Assembly (NCBI RefSeq): GCF_001646665.1
Contig: NZ_LWBU01000090.1
Coordinates: forward strand, 148,448-212,447
Length of the DNA: 64,000 bases
DNA from: Streptomyces noursei
GTDB taxonomy: Bacteria; Actinomycetota; Actinomycetes; Streptomycetales; Streptomycetaceae
Direction: 5' to 3'
Below the pieces are notes generated by a model. That model saw only the letters and a program-made list of their open reading frames with translations. It did no database searches and was not told the DNA's origin. The translations under genes and the position numbers were made by a program. Every line of letters starts with the position of its first letter. Position 1 is the stretch's first letter. Shown here piece after piece: positions 52,942-61,927 of this stretch.

Positions 52942-55145
52942 GCGGTGTTCTCCTCTCCGGAGTGGCCCAGCGCCCGTCGGCACAGCGCCAGCAGCTTCTC
53001 GTCGTGGTGCACGTCGTGCTCGCCCGAGGTGCCGTCCGACACGTTGTGCCGGCGCGCGCGGGACAGCTCCGCGCGCAGCAGCGGGGCCGCCTGCGCCGGC
53101 ACGTGCCCCAGCTCCGCGAGGCACCCGGCGATGTCCACGCGCGTGTGCCGGTTCTCCTTCCAGGCTCCCACCATCACCGGCGCGGCCTCCCCGGAGTCGC
53201 CGGTCACCCGGCACAGCGCCAGGGCCGCGTCGACCCGGAGCCACACCTCCGGCGCCACCAGGCACGCCCGCAGCTCGGGCACCGCCGCCCCGGCCGCCCG
53301 CCCCATCGCGCCCACCACCCGGGCCGCCTCCCGCCGGTGGGCCGCGTCCGGCGCCAGCAGCAGGCCGCGCAGCCGCGGCAGCACCGCGCCGGCCTCGCCC
53401 TCCACCGCCCACAGGGCCCGCGCCGCCGACGCGGCCACCGCCACCGAGCAGCCGTCCAGCAGCGCCCGCAGATCACCCACCGCCTCGCCCGCCGCCGGCC
53501 CGAACGCCGCCAGCGCCCTGAGCGACGACTCCGCCACCCACTCGCGGCGGAACGCGGGCGCCCCGCGCAGCACGCGCAGCACCTCCGGCAGCGCCTCCGC
53601 CGCGCCGAGGTGCGCCAGCGCCAGCAGCAGCGGCCCGGCCTCCTCGCCGAGCCGCTCGTCCAGCGGCAGCCCGCCGAGGCGCCGCCGCAGCGCCGGCACC
53701 AGGGGGGCCGCGGCCTCGCCCAGATGCGTGATCGCATAGCCGAGCCGGCCGTCCAGCACGGGCCGCTCCAGGGCGCGGGCCAGCGCCGGTACGGCCCGGG
53801 CATCACCGGTACGGGTGAGAGCGAGCAGCGCGCTGCCCGTCCCGCACCGGTCGCCGGTCCGCTCCGGCGCCCACCGCCCGGCGTCGGCCGCCACCCTGGC
53901 CGCCAGCGCGTCCGCCGCCGGGCGGGCCACCTCGAACAGGCCCTCCAGCCACGCCGCGGCGGCCTCCCGCAGCCGGGGGTCCGGGTCACCCAGCTGCGCC
54001 CCGACGAGCCGCACCACCTCGTCGTACGCCCCCCGCCACGTACGCACCAGGCCGCCGCACATCCACACCGCGTCCGTCCGCTGGTCCCGGTCCGGGCTGC
54101 GCAACTGGGCGGTGACCAGCGCGATCCGGTCCTCGACCCGGTCGTCCAGGGCGCTGTGCAGGGTCCGCAGCAGGTCGTCGGCCCACGCCGCGCCGCGGCC
54201 GGCCCGCTGCTCCTCGCGCGGCTCGCGCAGCCGGCCCACCAGGGTGGGCGCCGCGGGCCGCAGTTCGGCCGGCTCCCAGAGGTCGGGCGCGTCGGGCGGC
54301 TCGGCCAGCTCCGAGAGGACCGCCAGGTCGGTCAGGTCCGGCAGGCCGGCCACGGCGGCCATGTCCTCCCAGCCGCCCGGCGGCACCGGACGGCCGCCGC
54401 GCCCCGGCGCCCGGCGCAACTGGTCCAGCAGGTCCGTCACCGTCACCACGACGTCCCGGGGCAGCCGCGCGGGGGCGCACCGGGCGAGCTGGGCGAGGGC
54501 GGCGAGGCGCAGGGCCGGGTCCTGGGCCGCGCCCACGAGCCAGCCGAGCCAGTCGGCGATCTCGTCCCGCAGCGACTCGTACCGCAGGGCGATCCGGCCC
54601 ACGGCCTCCACCAGCGCGAGCCGCACCTCCGTGTCGGTCTCGGCGGTCAGCCGCTCGCGCAGCAGGACCAGCACGCGCGCGGGGTCCCGGTGGAGCGAGG
54701 CGAGCGCGCCCGGCGCAGCGAGGCGCACCTCCCGGTCGTCGTCGCCGACCAGCGCGAGGAACACGTCCGCGCCGGCGGCCACGGCGGCGGCGGCCATCGC
54801 GTAGTTCGCCGCGTCCTCGAAGCCCTCGTCGTCCGGGCCCAGTCCGTCCAGCTCGTCGTCGCCGCCGAGGTCGATGCCGCCGATGCTGGTCAGCAGCTCG
54901 ATGACGCAGCCGCGGTCCTGGACCTCGGGCGAGGCCACCAGTTCCAGCAGGAAGGGGATGCAGGCGAGCGTCGCGTCGTACACGTCGCCCTGGTGGTGCA
55001 CCGCCCCGTACATGCCGTCCAGCGCGACCTCGCGCTCCATCGCGTCGGCGGAGGCGAGCCCCCGCAGCAGCCCGGGCACGTCGTCGGCCGGACCGTAGGC
55101 ATGACCCAGCGAGGCCCAGTCGACCTCGTCGATCCCCGTGAACAT
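52938..55145 (-). CDS. HEAT-repeat protein
   Basis: A 735-residue solenoid of Ala/Leu/Arg-rich helical repeats (DREVRLAAPGALASLHRDPARVLVLLRERL; DTEVRLALVEAVGRIALRYE; AHRREAARVVGAMGRAAGAAVPELRACL). The N-terminal portion (FTGIDEVDWASLGHAYGPADDVPGLLRGLAS) resembles streptomycete PBS-lyase/HEAT proteins that bind other proteins. No catalytic motif seen. ATG 55145 has GGGAGGG 6 nt upstream. TGCACT-N10-AGTGCA at 55168-55189 lies in its leader. Operon with the zinc-ribbon gene; partner unknown. Confidence 0.85.
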   Translation of the reverse strand: MFTGIDEVDWASLGHAYGPADDVPGLLRGLASADAMEREVALDGMYGAVHHQGDVYDATLACIPFLLELVASPEVQDRGCVIELLTSIGGIDLGGDDELDGLGPDDEGFEDAANYAMAAAAVAAGADVFLALVGDDDREVRLAAPGALASLHRDPARVLVLLRERLTAETDTEVRLALVEAVGRIALRYESLRDEIADWLGWLVGAAQDPALRLAALAQLARCAPARLPRDVVVTVTDLLDQLRRAPGRGGRPVPPGGWEDMAAVAGLPDLTDLAVLSELAEPPDAPDLWEPAELRPAAPTLVGRLREPREEQRAGRGAAWADDLLRTLHSALDDRVEDRIALVTAQLRSPDRDQRTDAVWMCGGLVRTWRGAYDEVVRLVGAQLGDPDPRLREAAAAWLEGLFEVARPAADALAARVAADAGRWAPERTGDRCGTGSALLALTRTGDARAVPALARALERPVLDGRLGYAITHLGEAAAPLVPALRRRLGGLPLDERLGEEAGPLLLALAHLGAAEALPEVLRVLRGAPAFRREWVAESSLRALAAFGPAAGEAVGDLRALLDGCSVAVAASAARALWAVEGEAGAVLPRLRGLLLAPDAAHRREAARVVGAMGRAAGAAVPELRACLVAPEVWLRVDAALALCRVTGDSGEAAPVMVGAWKENRHTRVDIAGCLAELGHVPAQAAPLLRAELSRARRHNVSDGTSGEHDVHHDEKLLALCRRALGHSGEENTA

Positions 55146-55167
55146 GCCGTCCCTCCCCGCGAAACAC

Positions 55168-55189
55168 TGCACTTGGGGGCAATAGTGCA
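55168..55189. promoter_or_regulatory. Inverted repeat upstream of HEAT-repeat gene
   Basis: TGCACT (55168-55173) and AGTGCA (55184-55189), 10-nt spacer, in the 168-base divergent gap with the NERD-like gene. Candidate operator. Confidence 0.35.
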
Positions 55190-55313
55190 CCACACCGGCG
55201 GTCCCGATGCCCCGGCAATCGGACACGCTCCGGCACGTCCGCCCGCCCCGCTCCTGCCCTTCTCTTGCCCCCGCGGGGCCCGGCTGTTCCCATGGGCTTG
55301 GGGGTGATGGGGC

Positions 55314-56114
55314 ATGAGCGCACTGCGCGTCACACCGGCCCGCACGGGCGGCCGCGTCCGGCTGTGGGTGAGCCGGCCGGACGGCCGGGAGGTCGCCTGG
55401 TACGACCCGGAGACCGGCCGGATCAGCCTCCTGCGGGAGGAGTACGCGGACGCCGTCCTCGCCGCGCTGGCGCCCTACGTCACGGGTGAGGTGACCGTCG
55501 GCCCGCCGCCCGTCCCCACCGCCTCCGAGCTGGCGCGTCTCGCCCTCCACCCCGACGACGACCTCGCCCCCAACCGCCCGGGCGAGACCCTGCACGGCAC
55601 GCCGGGCGACCCGCCGCGGCGCCGCTTCCCCCGCCCCGACCCGCGGCCCGCCGAGCTGGCCGCGCGCCGGCGGATCGGCGACGCCCTCGACGGGCTGGAC
55701 GGGGCGGGCTGGCGGGTCCTGCACTGCGTGCCCCTGCCGGGCGCCGCGCCGATCGACCACCTGGCCATCGGCCCCGCCGGGGTCTTCGTGGTGCGCACGG
55801 TCGCGGCGCGCGGCCGCCGGGTGCGGATCGCCGACCCGGTGGTCGCCGTCGGCCGCGCGGAACCGGCGCCGCACCTGCGCCTGCTGCGCCGCGACGCCGT
55901 GCGGGCCGCGCACGTGCTGGCCACGGGCGTGCGGCCGGTCCTCGCGGTCGACGGCCCGGGGCGGCTGGAGGTGCCGTCCGGCCCCGACGGCGTCCGGGTG
56001 CTTCGGGACGGCGAGATCCCGTCCCTGGCGCGGCTCGGCGCGGTATTGAAGCCGGCGGACGTGGAGGCGCTGTACGCGACGGCCCGCGACCGGCGCACCT
56101 GGCTGCGCCTCTAG
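55314..56114 (+). CDS. NERD-domain-like protein with degenerate nuclease motif
   Basis: A 266-residue protein. The middle (about 110-200) matches NERD nuclease-related domains: RRIGDALDGLDGAGWRVLHCVPLPGAAPIDHLAIGPAGVFVVRTVAARGRRVRI. The metal-binding Asp of IDH is present, but the following (D/E)xK strand, normally VDTK or VETK, reads VRTV, so the lysine and preceding acid are missing. The N-terminal ~100 residues are specific to streptomycetes as far as I can tell. ATG 55314 has GGGGTGATGGGG upstream. Probably not an active nuclease. Confidence 0.72.
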   Translation: MSALRVTPARTGGRVRLWVSRPDGREVAWYDPETGRISLLREEYADAVLAALAPYVTGEVTVGPPPVPTASELARLALHPDDDLAPNRPGETLHGTPGDPPRRRFPRPDPRPAELAARRRIGDALDGLDGAGWRVLHCVPLPGAAPIDHLAIGPAGVFVVRTVAARGRRVRIADPVVAVGRAEPAPHLRLLRRDAVRAAHVLATGVRPVLAVDGPGRLEVPSGPDGVRVLRDGEIPSLARLGAVLKPADVEALYATARDRRTWLRL

Positions 56115-56130
56115 GGGGTGTCCCTCGGAT

Positions 56131-56212
56131 CCCGCCGGACCCTGCCGGGCCCCGGCACGCGCGTCCTGGGCGCTGTCGCCGACGCGCCCCGCCGGACCCT
56201 GCCGGGCCCCGG
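56131..56212. repeat. 25-bp perfect direct repeat in a convergent gap
   Basis: Copies at 56131-56155 and 56188-56212, 57 bases apart, filling the 111-base gap between the NERD-like and ligase genes. Each contains GCCGG...CCGGC-type hairpin arms, so this is probably a duplicated terminator. Confidence 0.65.
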
Positions 56213-56225
56213 GCGGGCGTCCTCC

Positions 56226-57125
56226 TCACCCGGCGTCGGTGTCCTTCAGCCGCAGCACCGTCGTGACCGTGTGCCGGGTCGTGCCGGTGGCGACCTCCGC
56301 CGACAGCTCCGGCGGTACGGACCGGTAGGGCACCTCGCCCAGGCCGGGGGCCATGGCCGTGCCCGCACCGCCCGGCGCCAGCGGGGTGAGCGCGGCGCCG
56401 GCGCGGGCGCGGAGCGCCGGCGGCAGGGGGCTGGACACGACGGGGGTGTCGTCGTCGGGCAGGACCAGCACCAGGGACGCCGGCCGCTGCCTGCTGCCGG
56501 TGAACCCGACCACCACCGCGTCCCGGGTGTCGGTGTGCCGGAGCTTGCGCCACGCGCGCGTGCCCGCCTTGTACGGCTGGTCGAGGCGCTTGATGACGAG
56601 GCCCTCCACGCCGATCCCGGGCAGCGTCTCGTACCAGGTCGCGGCCAGCTCCGGGTCGGTGGTCATCGGCACGGGCTGGATCGGCGGGCCGAGGCCGGCG
56701 AGCAGTTCCTCCAGCCGCTCGCGGCGTACCGCGTACCGCCGGGGACGCAGGTCGGTGCCGCCCGCCGCGAGGACGTCGAAGGCGGCGTACGAGGCGGGCA
56801 GCCGCGCCGCGAGGCCCGGCGCCCGGCCGGGGGTGGCGGCGGCCCTGCCCTGGACGGCCGCGAAGTCGATGCGCCCCTCGCGCCAGACGACGACCTCGCC
56901 GTCCAGCACCGTGCCGTCCGGCAGCTCCCGGGCGGCGGCGGCCAGGTCGGGGAAGGCCGCGGTGACGATCCGTCCCGAACGGGCCTGGAGGACCACCCCG
57001 TCGGCCTGCCGGAACATCACCATCCGGTGGCCGTCGAACTTCGGTTCGTACGCCAGGCCCGGTTCGCGCGGCAGGGTGCCGACCGTCTGCGCCAGGGCGA
57101 CCTTCAGGGGCGGTCGGAGGCTCAT
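56226..57125 (-). CDS. ATP-dependent DNA ligase (LigD-ligase-domain type)
   Basis: A 299-residue stand-alone ligase of the LigC/LigD type used in non-homologous end joining. The adenylation lysine is Lys29 in EPKFDGHR (motif I KxDG). Downstream motifs include DGTVLDGEVVVW, VEGLVIKRLDQPYKAG and WRKLRH, then an OB-fold. ATG 57125 overlaps the stop of the polymerase gene by 4 nt. With the next gene it splits the functions of mycobacterial LigD into separate proteins; no phosphoesterase domain is present. Confidence 0.88.
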   Translation of the reverse strand: MSLRPPLKVALAQTVGTLPREPGLAYEPKFDGHRMVMFRQADGVVLQARSGRIVTAAFPDLAAAARELPDGTVLDGEVVVWREGRIDFAAVQGRAAATPGRAPGLAARLPASYAAFDVLAAGGTDLRPRRYAVRRERLEELLAGLGPPIQPVPMTTDPELAATWYETLPGIGVEGLVIKRLDQPYKAGTRAWRKLRHTDTRDAVVVGFTGSRQRPASLVLVLPDDDTPVVSSPLPPALRARAGAALTPLAPGGAGTAMAPGLGEVPYRSVPPELSAEVATGTTRHTVTTVLRLKDTDAG

Positions 57126-58006
57126 GGCAGCCGCCCCGCCCGGTCCGGGTCCAGGAGCGGCGCCAGCAGGTCGCCGTGGTCCTGGATGCGGGGGGCCATG
57201 TCCGTCAGGCCGAACGCCAGCAGGCCGGGGTCCCCGCAGGACTCGACCTCCTCCCAGGTCACCGGCGCCGACGCGGCCGGTTCGCGGCGGGCGCGCAGCG
57301 TGTAGGGCGCGGCGGTGGTCTTGGCGGCGTTGTTCTGGCTGTGGTCCACGAAGACCTTGCCGGGGCGCAGGGCCTTGGTCATCCGGTGCACGACCAGCGC
57401 CGGGAGCTCCGCCTCGGCCTCGACGGCGAGCTGTTTCGCGTACGCCTGGACCCGCTCGGCGGGCGCCGGTTCCAGCGGCACGTACAGGTGCAGGCCCTTG
57501 GAGCCGGACGTCTTGGCGTACGCCTCCAGGCCGTCCGCCGCGAGCCGCTCGCGCAGCCGGAGGGCGACCCGGCAGCACTCCACGACGGTGGCGGGCGGTC
57601 CGGGGTCCAGGTCGAGGACGAGCCGGTCGGCGAGGGCGGGGGCGTCGGCCGTCCACTGCGGGGTGTGGAACTCCACGACCAGGTTGGCCGCCCACATCAG
57701 GGAGGGCAGGTCCTCGACGAGCACCTGGCGGGCGTCCTTCTCCTCCGACCGGGGGACGGAGACGGTTTTCACCCAGGAGGGTGTGCCGGGCGGCGGGTTC
57801 TTGGTGAAGAACAGCTGGCCGTCGGGGCCGTCGGGATAGCGGAGGAAGGACAGCGGCCGGCCCCGGAGATGGGGGAGGAGGCAGGGGGCGACGGTGGCGT
57901 AGTAGTGCAGGATCTCGCCCTTGGTGGTCCCGGTGGCGGGGTGGATGACCTTCTCCAGGTTGCTGAGCGGCAGGCGCCGCCCCTCCACCTCCGTGATCGG
58001 CGTCAT
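57122..58006 (-). CDS. LigD-type primase-polymerase
   Basis: A 294-residue archaeo-eukaryotic primase-type polymerase that fills or extends DNA ends during end joining. Signature regions: LSNLEKVIHPATGTTKGEILHYY, FFTKNPP, catalytic acidic pair in LVLDLDPGP, SGSKGLHLYVPL with the conserved His, and FVDHSQNNAAKTTAAPYTLRAR. ATG 58006 starts 40 bases from the divergent ku gene; no strong Shine-Dalgarno, so initiation may be leaderless. Operon with the ligase. Confidence 0.9.
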   Translation of the reverse strand: MTPITEVEGRRLPLSNLEKVIHPATGTTKGEILHYYATVAPCLLPHLRGRPLSFLRYPDGPDGQLFFTKNPPPGTPSWVKTVSVPRSEEKDARQVLVEDLPSLMWAANLVVEFHTPQWTADAPALADRLVLDLDPGPPATVVECCRVALRLRERLAADGLEAYAKTSGSKGLHLYVPLEPAPAERVQAYAKQLAVEAEAELPALVVHRMTKALRPGKVFVDHSQNNAAKTTAAPYTLRARREPAASAPVTWEEVESCGDPGLLAFGLTDMAPRIQDHGDLLAPLLDPDRAGRLP

Positions 58007-58046
58007 ACGATGAGAATCCCATGAATCAGGACGAAAGGGATGAAAC

Positions 58047-59063
58047 GTGCGATCCATCTGGAATGGCGCCATCTCATTCGGTCTGGTCAGCATCCCGATC
58101 AAGCTGGTGAACGCGACCGAGAACCGGTCCATCTCCTTCCGGCAGATCCACACGGAGGACGGCGGCCGGATCCGCTACCGCAAGGTGTGCGAGCTGGACG
58201 GCGAGGAGGTGTCGTCGGACGAGATCGGCAAGGCGTACGAAGAGGCCGACGGGACCATGATCCCGATCACCGACGAGGACCTGGCCTCGCTGCCCCTGCC
58301 GACCGCGAAGACGATCGAGATCGTCGCCTTCGTGCCGGCGTCGGAGATCGACCCGCTCCAGATCGACGCGGCGTACTACCTGTCGGCCAACGGGGTGCCG
58401 GCCGCGAAGCCGTACACGCTGCTGCGGGAGGCGCTCAAGCGCAGCGAGCGGGTCGCGATCGCGAAGTTCGCGCTGCGCGGGCGCGAGCGGCTGGGGATGC
58501 TGCGGGTCGTCGATGACGTCATCGCCATGCACGGGCTGCTGTGGCCGGACGAGATCCGTCGCCCCGAGGGCGTGGCCCCGGACACCTCCGTCACGGTCCG
58601 GGACGCCGAACTCGACCTGGCGGACGCGCTGATGGACACCCTGGGCGAGGTCGACATCGAGTCGCTGCACGACGACTACCGGGCGGCGGTGGAGCAGATG
58701 ATCGCCGCCAAGGCGGAGGGCGCCGAGGTCGCCGCGCCCGCGGAGGAACGGCCCGGCGGCCAGGTCATCGACCTGATGGCGGCGCTGGAGAGCAGCGTCC
58801 GCGCCGCCCGGGAGGCCCGCGGCGAGGGCGAACCGGACGCGTCCGTGCACGAGCTGTCCGGCCGCAAGAAGGCGCCCGCGGCCCGCAGCGCGCCCAAGGA
58901 GAGCGGGACGAAGAAGTCCACGGCGAAGTCGGCCGCGAAGAAGGCGGCGCCGGCCCGCAAGTCCACGTCCAGGACGGCGGCGAGCGGCAAGGCGGCCGAG
59001 AAGAAGACCACGGCGAAGAAGACCACCGCGAAGAAGACCCCGCCCCGCAAGCGCGCCTCCTGA
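58047..59063 (+). CDS. ku: Non-homologous end-joining protein Ku
   Basis: A 338-residue bacterial Ku that encircles DNA ends and recruits the divergent polymerase/ligase. The core (RSIWNGAISFGLVSIPIKLVNATE ... VAIAKFALRGRERLGMLR) covers about 1-255. The tail is long and lysine/alanine-rich (TKKSTAKSAAKKAAPARKS...KKTTAKKTPPRKR), like the DNA-binding extensions of some actinobacterial Ku proteins. GTG 58047 has GAAAGGG upstream. Confidence 0.94.
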   Translation: MRSIWNGAISFGLVSIPIKLVNATENRSISFRQIHTEDGGRIRYRKVCELDGEEVSSDEIGKAYEEADGTMIPITDEDLASLPLPTAKTIEIVAFVPASEIDPLQIDAAYYLSANGVPAAKPYTLLREALKRSERVAIAKFALRGRERLGMLRVVDDVIAMHGLLWPDEIRRPEGVAPDTSVTVRDAELDLADALMDTLGEVDIESLHDDYRAAVEQMIAAKAEGAEVAAPAEERPGGQVIDLMAALESSVRAAREARGEGEPDASVHELSGRKKAPAARSAPKESGTKKSTAKSAAKKAAPARKSTSRTAASGKAAEKKTTAKKTTAKKTPPRKRAS

Positions 59064-59381
59064 CCCGCCCCGGCGCCTCCGGTGCCCCCGCGCGTCCCGG
59101 CGCCTGCCGCCCGGCTCCCGCCGTCGGCCCCGCATCCGTACGGCCGCCGCGCCCGCACCGGCGCCGCGCGGACCGGGCCCCGTCCCGGCCGCCGGGCCCG
59201 GTTCGCGGGTGCGGGGCCCGCGGGGTAAGGGGCGGATTGGCTACCGTCCGGGGCAGGGGGGACCTCGGCGGGGGGAACGACCGGCCCGCCGTACCGCCGT
59301 CGTGGGCCTTCCACCGTCGCCGCGCCGCCGAACGGGGCGCGGCAGCACCGTCTTTCAGGCCCTCGACGTCAGGAAGTACGC
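59064..59381 (+). other. Gap between ku and glycosyltransferase: terminator and leader
   Basis: About 320 bases with no gene. ACCGGGCCC (59172-59180) and GGGCCCGGT (59194-59202) form a 9-bp hairpin suitable to end the ku transcript. TACCGT at 59242-59247 is a candidate -10 for the next gene, giving a leader of about 130 nt; no convincing -35 is seen. Confidence 0.45.
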
Positions 59382-60602
59382 ATGAATTCCGCAGCACCCC
59401 GCACCCCGCCCGCCATACGCGCCGACCTGCTCACCCGGGAGTACCCGCCCGAGATCTACGGCGGAGCGGGAGTCCACGTCGGTGAGCTCGCCCGGGAACT
59501 GCGCGCACTGGTCGACCTGCGGGTGCACTGCTTCGGGGAGCCCCGCACCGCGCCCGGCGTGACCGCGTACCGGGAACCCGCGCCGGTCGCCGGCGGCAAC
59601 CCGGCGCTGCGCACCCTCGGGGTCAACGTGGAGATGGCCGCCCGCTGCGAAGGCACCGACGTGGTGCACAGCCACACCTGGTACGCCAACGCCGCCGGGC
59701 GCCTGGCGCAGGTCCTGTACGACGTGCCGCACGTGATGACCATGCACAGCCTGGAGCCGCTGCGGCCCTGGAAGGCCGAGCAGCTGGGCGGCGGGTACGC
59801 CCTGTCCTCGCTGGTGGAGCGCACCGCGATCGAGGCCGCCGACGCCGTGGTCGCCGTCTCGCGCGGGATGCGCGACGACATCCTGCGCGTCTACCCGGAC
59901 GTCGACCCCGGCCGCGTCCACGTGGTGCACAACGGCATCGACACCACCGTCCAGCGCCCCGACCACCGGGTGGCCGCCCTGGAGCGGCACGGGGTCGACG
60001 CGACCCGGCCCATCGTGCTCTTCGTCGGCCGGGTGACCCGCCAGAAGGGTCTGCCCCAGCTGCTGCGCGCCGCCTTCGAGCTGGACCCGGCCGCCCAGCT
60101 GGTGCTGTGCTGCGGCCGGCCGGACACGCCGGAGATCGCGGCGGAGACCGCCGCGCTCGTCGACGAACTGGGCCGGGTGCGCGGCGGGGTCGTGCGCATC
60201 GACGGCATGCTCGACCAGGAGTCGCTGCGCCAGTTCCTCACGCACGCCACGGTGTTCGTCTGCCCGTCGCTGTACGAGCCGATGGGCATCGTCAACCTGG
60301 AGGCGATGGCGTGCGGCACGGCGGTCGTCGCCACGGCCACCGGCGGCATCCCCGAGGTCGTCGCCGACGGCGAGACCGGGCTGCTCGTCCCGATCGAGCA
60401 GGAACGGGACGGGTCCGGTACGCCGCTCGACGAGAAGCGGTTCGCCTCCGACCTGGCGGCCGCCGTCAACCACCTGCTCGCCGACCCGGCCCGGGCGGCC
60501 GCGATGGGCGCGGCCGGGCGCACCCGGGCGGAGGAACGGTTCTCCTGGCAGGAGGCGGCCCGCCGGGTGCACGCCGTCTACCAGGGGCTGCTCGGCACCT
60601 GA
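59382..60602 (+). CDS. GT4 glucosyltransferase, GlgM/glycogen synthase type
   Basis: A 406-residue GT-B glycosyltransferase. The N-terminus LLTREYPPEIYGGAGVHVGELARELR closely resembles mycobacterial Rv1212c (GlgM), which makes maltose-1-phosphate from ADP-glucose for alpha-glucan synthesis. The C-terminal nucleotide-binding half has VLFVGRVTRQKGLPQLLRA and the donor motif PSLYEPMGIVNLEAMACGTAVVAT. ATG 59382 has CAGGAAG upstream. Alpha-glucan role is inferred from homology; no other glg gene is nearby. Confidence 0.85.
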   Translation: MNSAAPRTPPAIRADLLTREYPPEIYGGAGVHVGELARELRALVDLRVHCFGEPRTAPGVTAYREPAPVAGGNPALRTLGVNVEMAARCEGTDVVHSHTWYANAAGRLAQVLYDVPHVMTMHSLEPLRPWKAEQLGGGYALSSLVERTAIEAADAVVAVSRGMRDDILRVYPDVDPGRVHVVHNGIDTTVQRPDHRVAALERHGVDATRPIVLFVGRVTRQKGLPQLLRAAFELDPAAQLVLCCGRPDTPEIAAETAALVDELGRVRGGVVRIDGMLDQESLRQFLTHATVFVCPSLYEPMGIVNLEAMACGTAVVATATGGIPEVVADGETGLLVPIEQERDGSGTPLDEKRFASDLAAAVNHLLADPARAAAMGAAGRTRAEERFSWQEAARRVHAVYQGLLGT

Positions 60603-60680
60603 ACCACCCCCGCCCCGACATCATGTTGTCGCGCCGGAGACTTTGACCCCGCCGTACCGGCCGCCGCTAGCGTCGTCGTC

Positions 60681-61388
60681 ATGTCCCACGCGCCGCACAC
60701 AATCCGCACCGCGCTGGTCACCGGCGGCAACCGGGGGATCGGCCTGGAGACCTGCCGCCGGCTGGCCCGGGCGGGCCTCGACGTCGTCCTGACCGCACGC
60801 GACCCCGCGCGCGGTCGCGCGGCGGCCGAAGGGCTCGCCCGGCAGGGCCTGTCCGTACGGTTCGAGCAGCTGGACGTCACCGACGGCGACAGCGTGCGGG
60901 CGTGCGCGGGCCGGCTGGCGCGGGCTGGCGTGGAGGTCGACGCCCTCGTCAACAACGCGGGGGTGTACCCCACCGAGTCGTTCCTCTCCCTCGACGAGGA
61001 GACGATGCGCCGCGCGGTCGACGTCAACCTGATGGGGGCGTTCCACACCTGCCGGACCTTCGTGCCGGACATGGTCCGCCGCGGCCGCGGCCGGGTCGTG
61101 AACGTCTCCTCCGGACTCGGCGCGATGACCGACAACGTCCCCTCCCCGGCCGCGTACGGCATCACGAAGGCCGCGCTCAACGCGCTCACGCTCGTCGTCT
61201 CCGCGGCCGTCCCGCCGTCGGTCAAGGTCAACGCGGTCTGCCCCGGCTGGGTCCGCACCGACATGGGCGGCTCGTGGGCGCCGACGAGCGTGGAGAAGGG
61301 GGCGGACACGGTCGTCTGGCTGGCGATGCTCCCCGAGGACGGCCCCAGCGGCGGGTTCTTCCGCGAGCGCCGGCGCATCCCGTGGTGA
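60681..61388 (+). CDS. Short-chain dehydrogenase/reductase
   Basis: A 235-residue classical SDR: TGGNRGIG cofactor loop (15-22), NNAGVY, Ser in NVSSGLG, catalytic YGITK, and PGWVRTDMGG. The Arg in the LTARDP segment suggests NADP(H). TAGCGT (60668-60673) lies 7 nt before ATG 60681 and TTGACC at 60643-60648, so transcription likely starts at the ATG. It is the first gene of a four-gene operon with two exported SnoaL-like proteins and an MFS exporter (gaps 27-29 bases). Substrate unknown. Confidence 0.88.
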   Translation: MSHAPHTIRTALVTGGNRGIGLETCRRLARAGLDVVLTARDPARGRAAAEGLARQGLSVRFEQLDVTDGDSVRACAGRLARAGVEVDALVNNAGVYPTESFLSLDEETMRRAVDVNLMGAFHTCRTFVPDMVRRGRGRVVNVSSGLGAMTDNVPSPAAYGITKAALNALTLVVSAAVPPSVKVNAVCPGWVRTDMGGSWAPTSVEKGADTVVWLAMLPEDGPSGGFFRERRRIPW

Positions 61389-61417
61389 GCAGCCACGCAG
61401 AGACGAAGGGAAGAACG

Positions 61418-61900
61418 ATGAAGCTCTCCTCCGGCCGCCGGGCACGCCGCACGGCGGGGATCGTGACCGCCGCCGCACTGATCTTCGGCGCGGCGGCGGC
61501 GTTCAGCAGCGACTACGTGCAGGCCGCGGCGAGCGAGGCCCTGCGCTCCACCCCCGAGGCGCACGAGCCGAAGGCCCTGTCCTCCCTCGCCCCCGCCGTC
61601 CGCGCCTACGTGGACGCGGTGGACGACGGGGACGCGGACGCCCTGGCCGCCGCGTTCCACGAGGACGGCACGGTCACCGACACCGGGCGCCGGTTCGAGG
61701 GGCGCGACGCCATCCGCGCGTGGGCGGCGGACGAGGTGATCGGCGGCCGGGTCACGGTGCTCGGCAACACGCCCACCGGTGACGGCTCCACCGTGCTGCT
61801 GCGGTTCGACCCCGAGGGCCTGCTCGCCGGGTTCCGGGCCCGCTACGCGTTCACGGTCGAGGACGGGCTCATCCGCCGCGTGTCCATGAGCTACGCCTGA
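61418..61900 (+). CDS. Exported SnoaL-like (NTF2-fold) protein, copy 1
   Basis: A 160-residue protein. The N-terminal segment (RRARRTAGIVTAAALIFGAAAAFSS) is a Sec-type signal or anchor with two Arg pairs; the rest is a SnoaL-like cone domain (VRAYVDAVDDGDADALAAAFHEDGTVTDTGRRFEGRDAIRAWAADEVIGGRVTVL). Clearly paralogous to the next gene. ATG 61418 has GAAGGGAAG upstream. SnoaL folds bind or isomerise small polycyclic or hydrophobic molecules; the ligand here is unknown. Confidence 0.85.
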   Translation: MKLSSGRRARRTAGIVTAAALIFGAAAAFSSDYVQAAASEALRSTPEAHEPKALSSLAPAVRAYVDAVDDGDADALAAAFHEDGTVTDTGRRFEGRDAIRAWAADEVIGGRVTVLGNTPTGDGSTVLLRFDPEGLLAGFRARYAFTVEDGLIRRVSMSYA

Positions 61901-61927
61901 CCACCGACCCCCTCAGGGAGAAATGTC

